Of a DNA stretch of 64,000 nt, positions 63,906-64,000 are shown one piece after another; positions within the stretch are counted from its first letter, which is position 1; each line of letters opens with the position of its first letter. Both the position numbers and the translations under genes were made by a program. Under the pieces are notes generated by a model. It saw only the letters and a program-made list of their open reading frames with translations. It was not told the DNA's origin and ran no database searches. This DNA is from Norana najaformis. Its lineage: Eukaryota; Annelida; Clitellata; Crassiclitellata; Hormogastridae. Location of the stretch: assembly GCA_964023275.1 (NCBI GenBank), contig OZ029928.1, positions 16,915,676 to 16,979,675 on the forward strand. Direction: 5' to 3'.

Positions 63906-64000
63906 AATAGTACATTTGAAAGACTGCGAAATTTGCGAAGACTAGCATTATCCCTTGCAGAAAGTAGTTTTCCACTTTCTCTGGGTTTTATCCTTTGCTT

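Overview
The window is animal genomic DNA: intron-rich genes with GT-AG introns, several SINE families, LINE fragments, MITEs and many mini- and microsatellites. Gene content (an animal-type receptor guanylyl cyclase and a CABIT-SAM adaptor) points to an invertebrate. One feature, minisatellites whose units span an exon end plus its 5' splice site, matches my unverified recollection of intronic minisatellites called 'mirages' at an amphioxus Adh locus, so a lancelet is my best guess, not a proven assignment.

Layout. (1) 1-4.5 kb: SINE copies and a 30-bp minisatellite. (2) 4.55-13.96 kb, minus strand: a complete five-exon, 594-residue gene for a CABIT plus SAM adaptor resembling GAREM. All four introns join in phase, although several of its exons are lost among open frames of simple repeats. 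Intron 1 opens with about 78 copies of its own exon/intron junction. (3) 14-34 kb: almost no host coding sequence; SINEs, a 5'-truncated Jockey/CR1-like LINE with most of its reverse transcriptase (20.2-21.8 kb), tetranucleotide arrays and minisatellites. (4) 34.7-35.5 kb, plus strand: a probable terminal exon of an unrecognised small single-pass membrane protein. (5) 35.5-42.7 kb: repeats, including a deleted piggyBac element seated in the TTAA of an older LINE. (6) 42.77-62.76 kb, plus strand: 22 phase-consistent exons of a receptor guanylyl cyclase (1050 residues so far): signal peptide, ligand-binding ectodomain, one membrane span, kinase-homology domain, signalling helix and most of the cyclase domain. 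The last part of the catalytic domain lies beyond the right edge.

The two main genes run in opposite directions about 29 kb apart; nothing suggests that they act together. Their common feature is intron structure: at four donor sites (one in the CABIT gene, three in the cyclase) tandem arrays begin at the 5' splice site and repeat it, and two more cyclase donors run straight into GTAT microsatellites. The cyclase also has Gly where the family has a catalytic Arg, and a 210-bp inverted repeat flanks exons 16-17.

Repeat family names used here (my labels): SINE-A (TCGTAA-rich head, core CAGCGCCCAACGAAAGC), SINE-B (core TCTCGGGCTAGCACGG), SINE-C (tRNA-like head, box B GGTTCGACTC), SINE-D (tRNA-like head, box B GGGTTCGAGAG), SINE-E (box B GGGTTCGAATC, CAT tail), repeat F (core GGCATCAAAGGCCGTTGACG).
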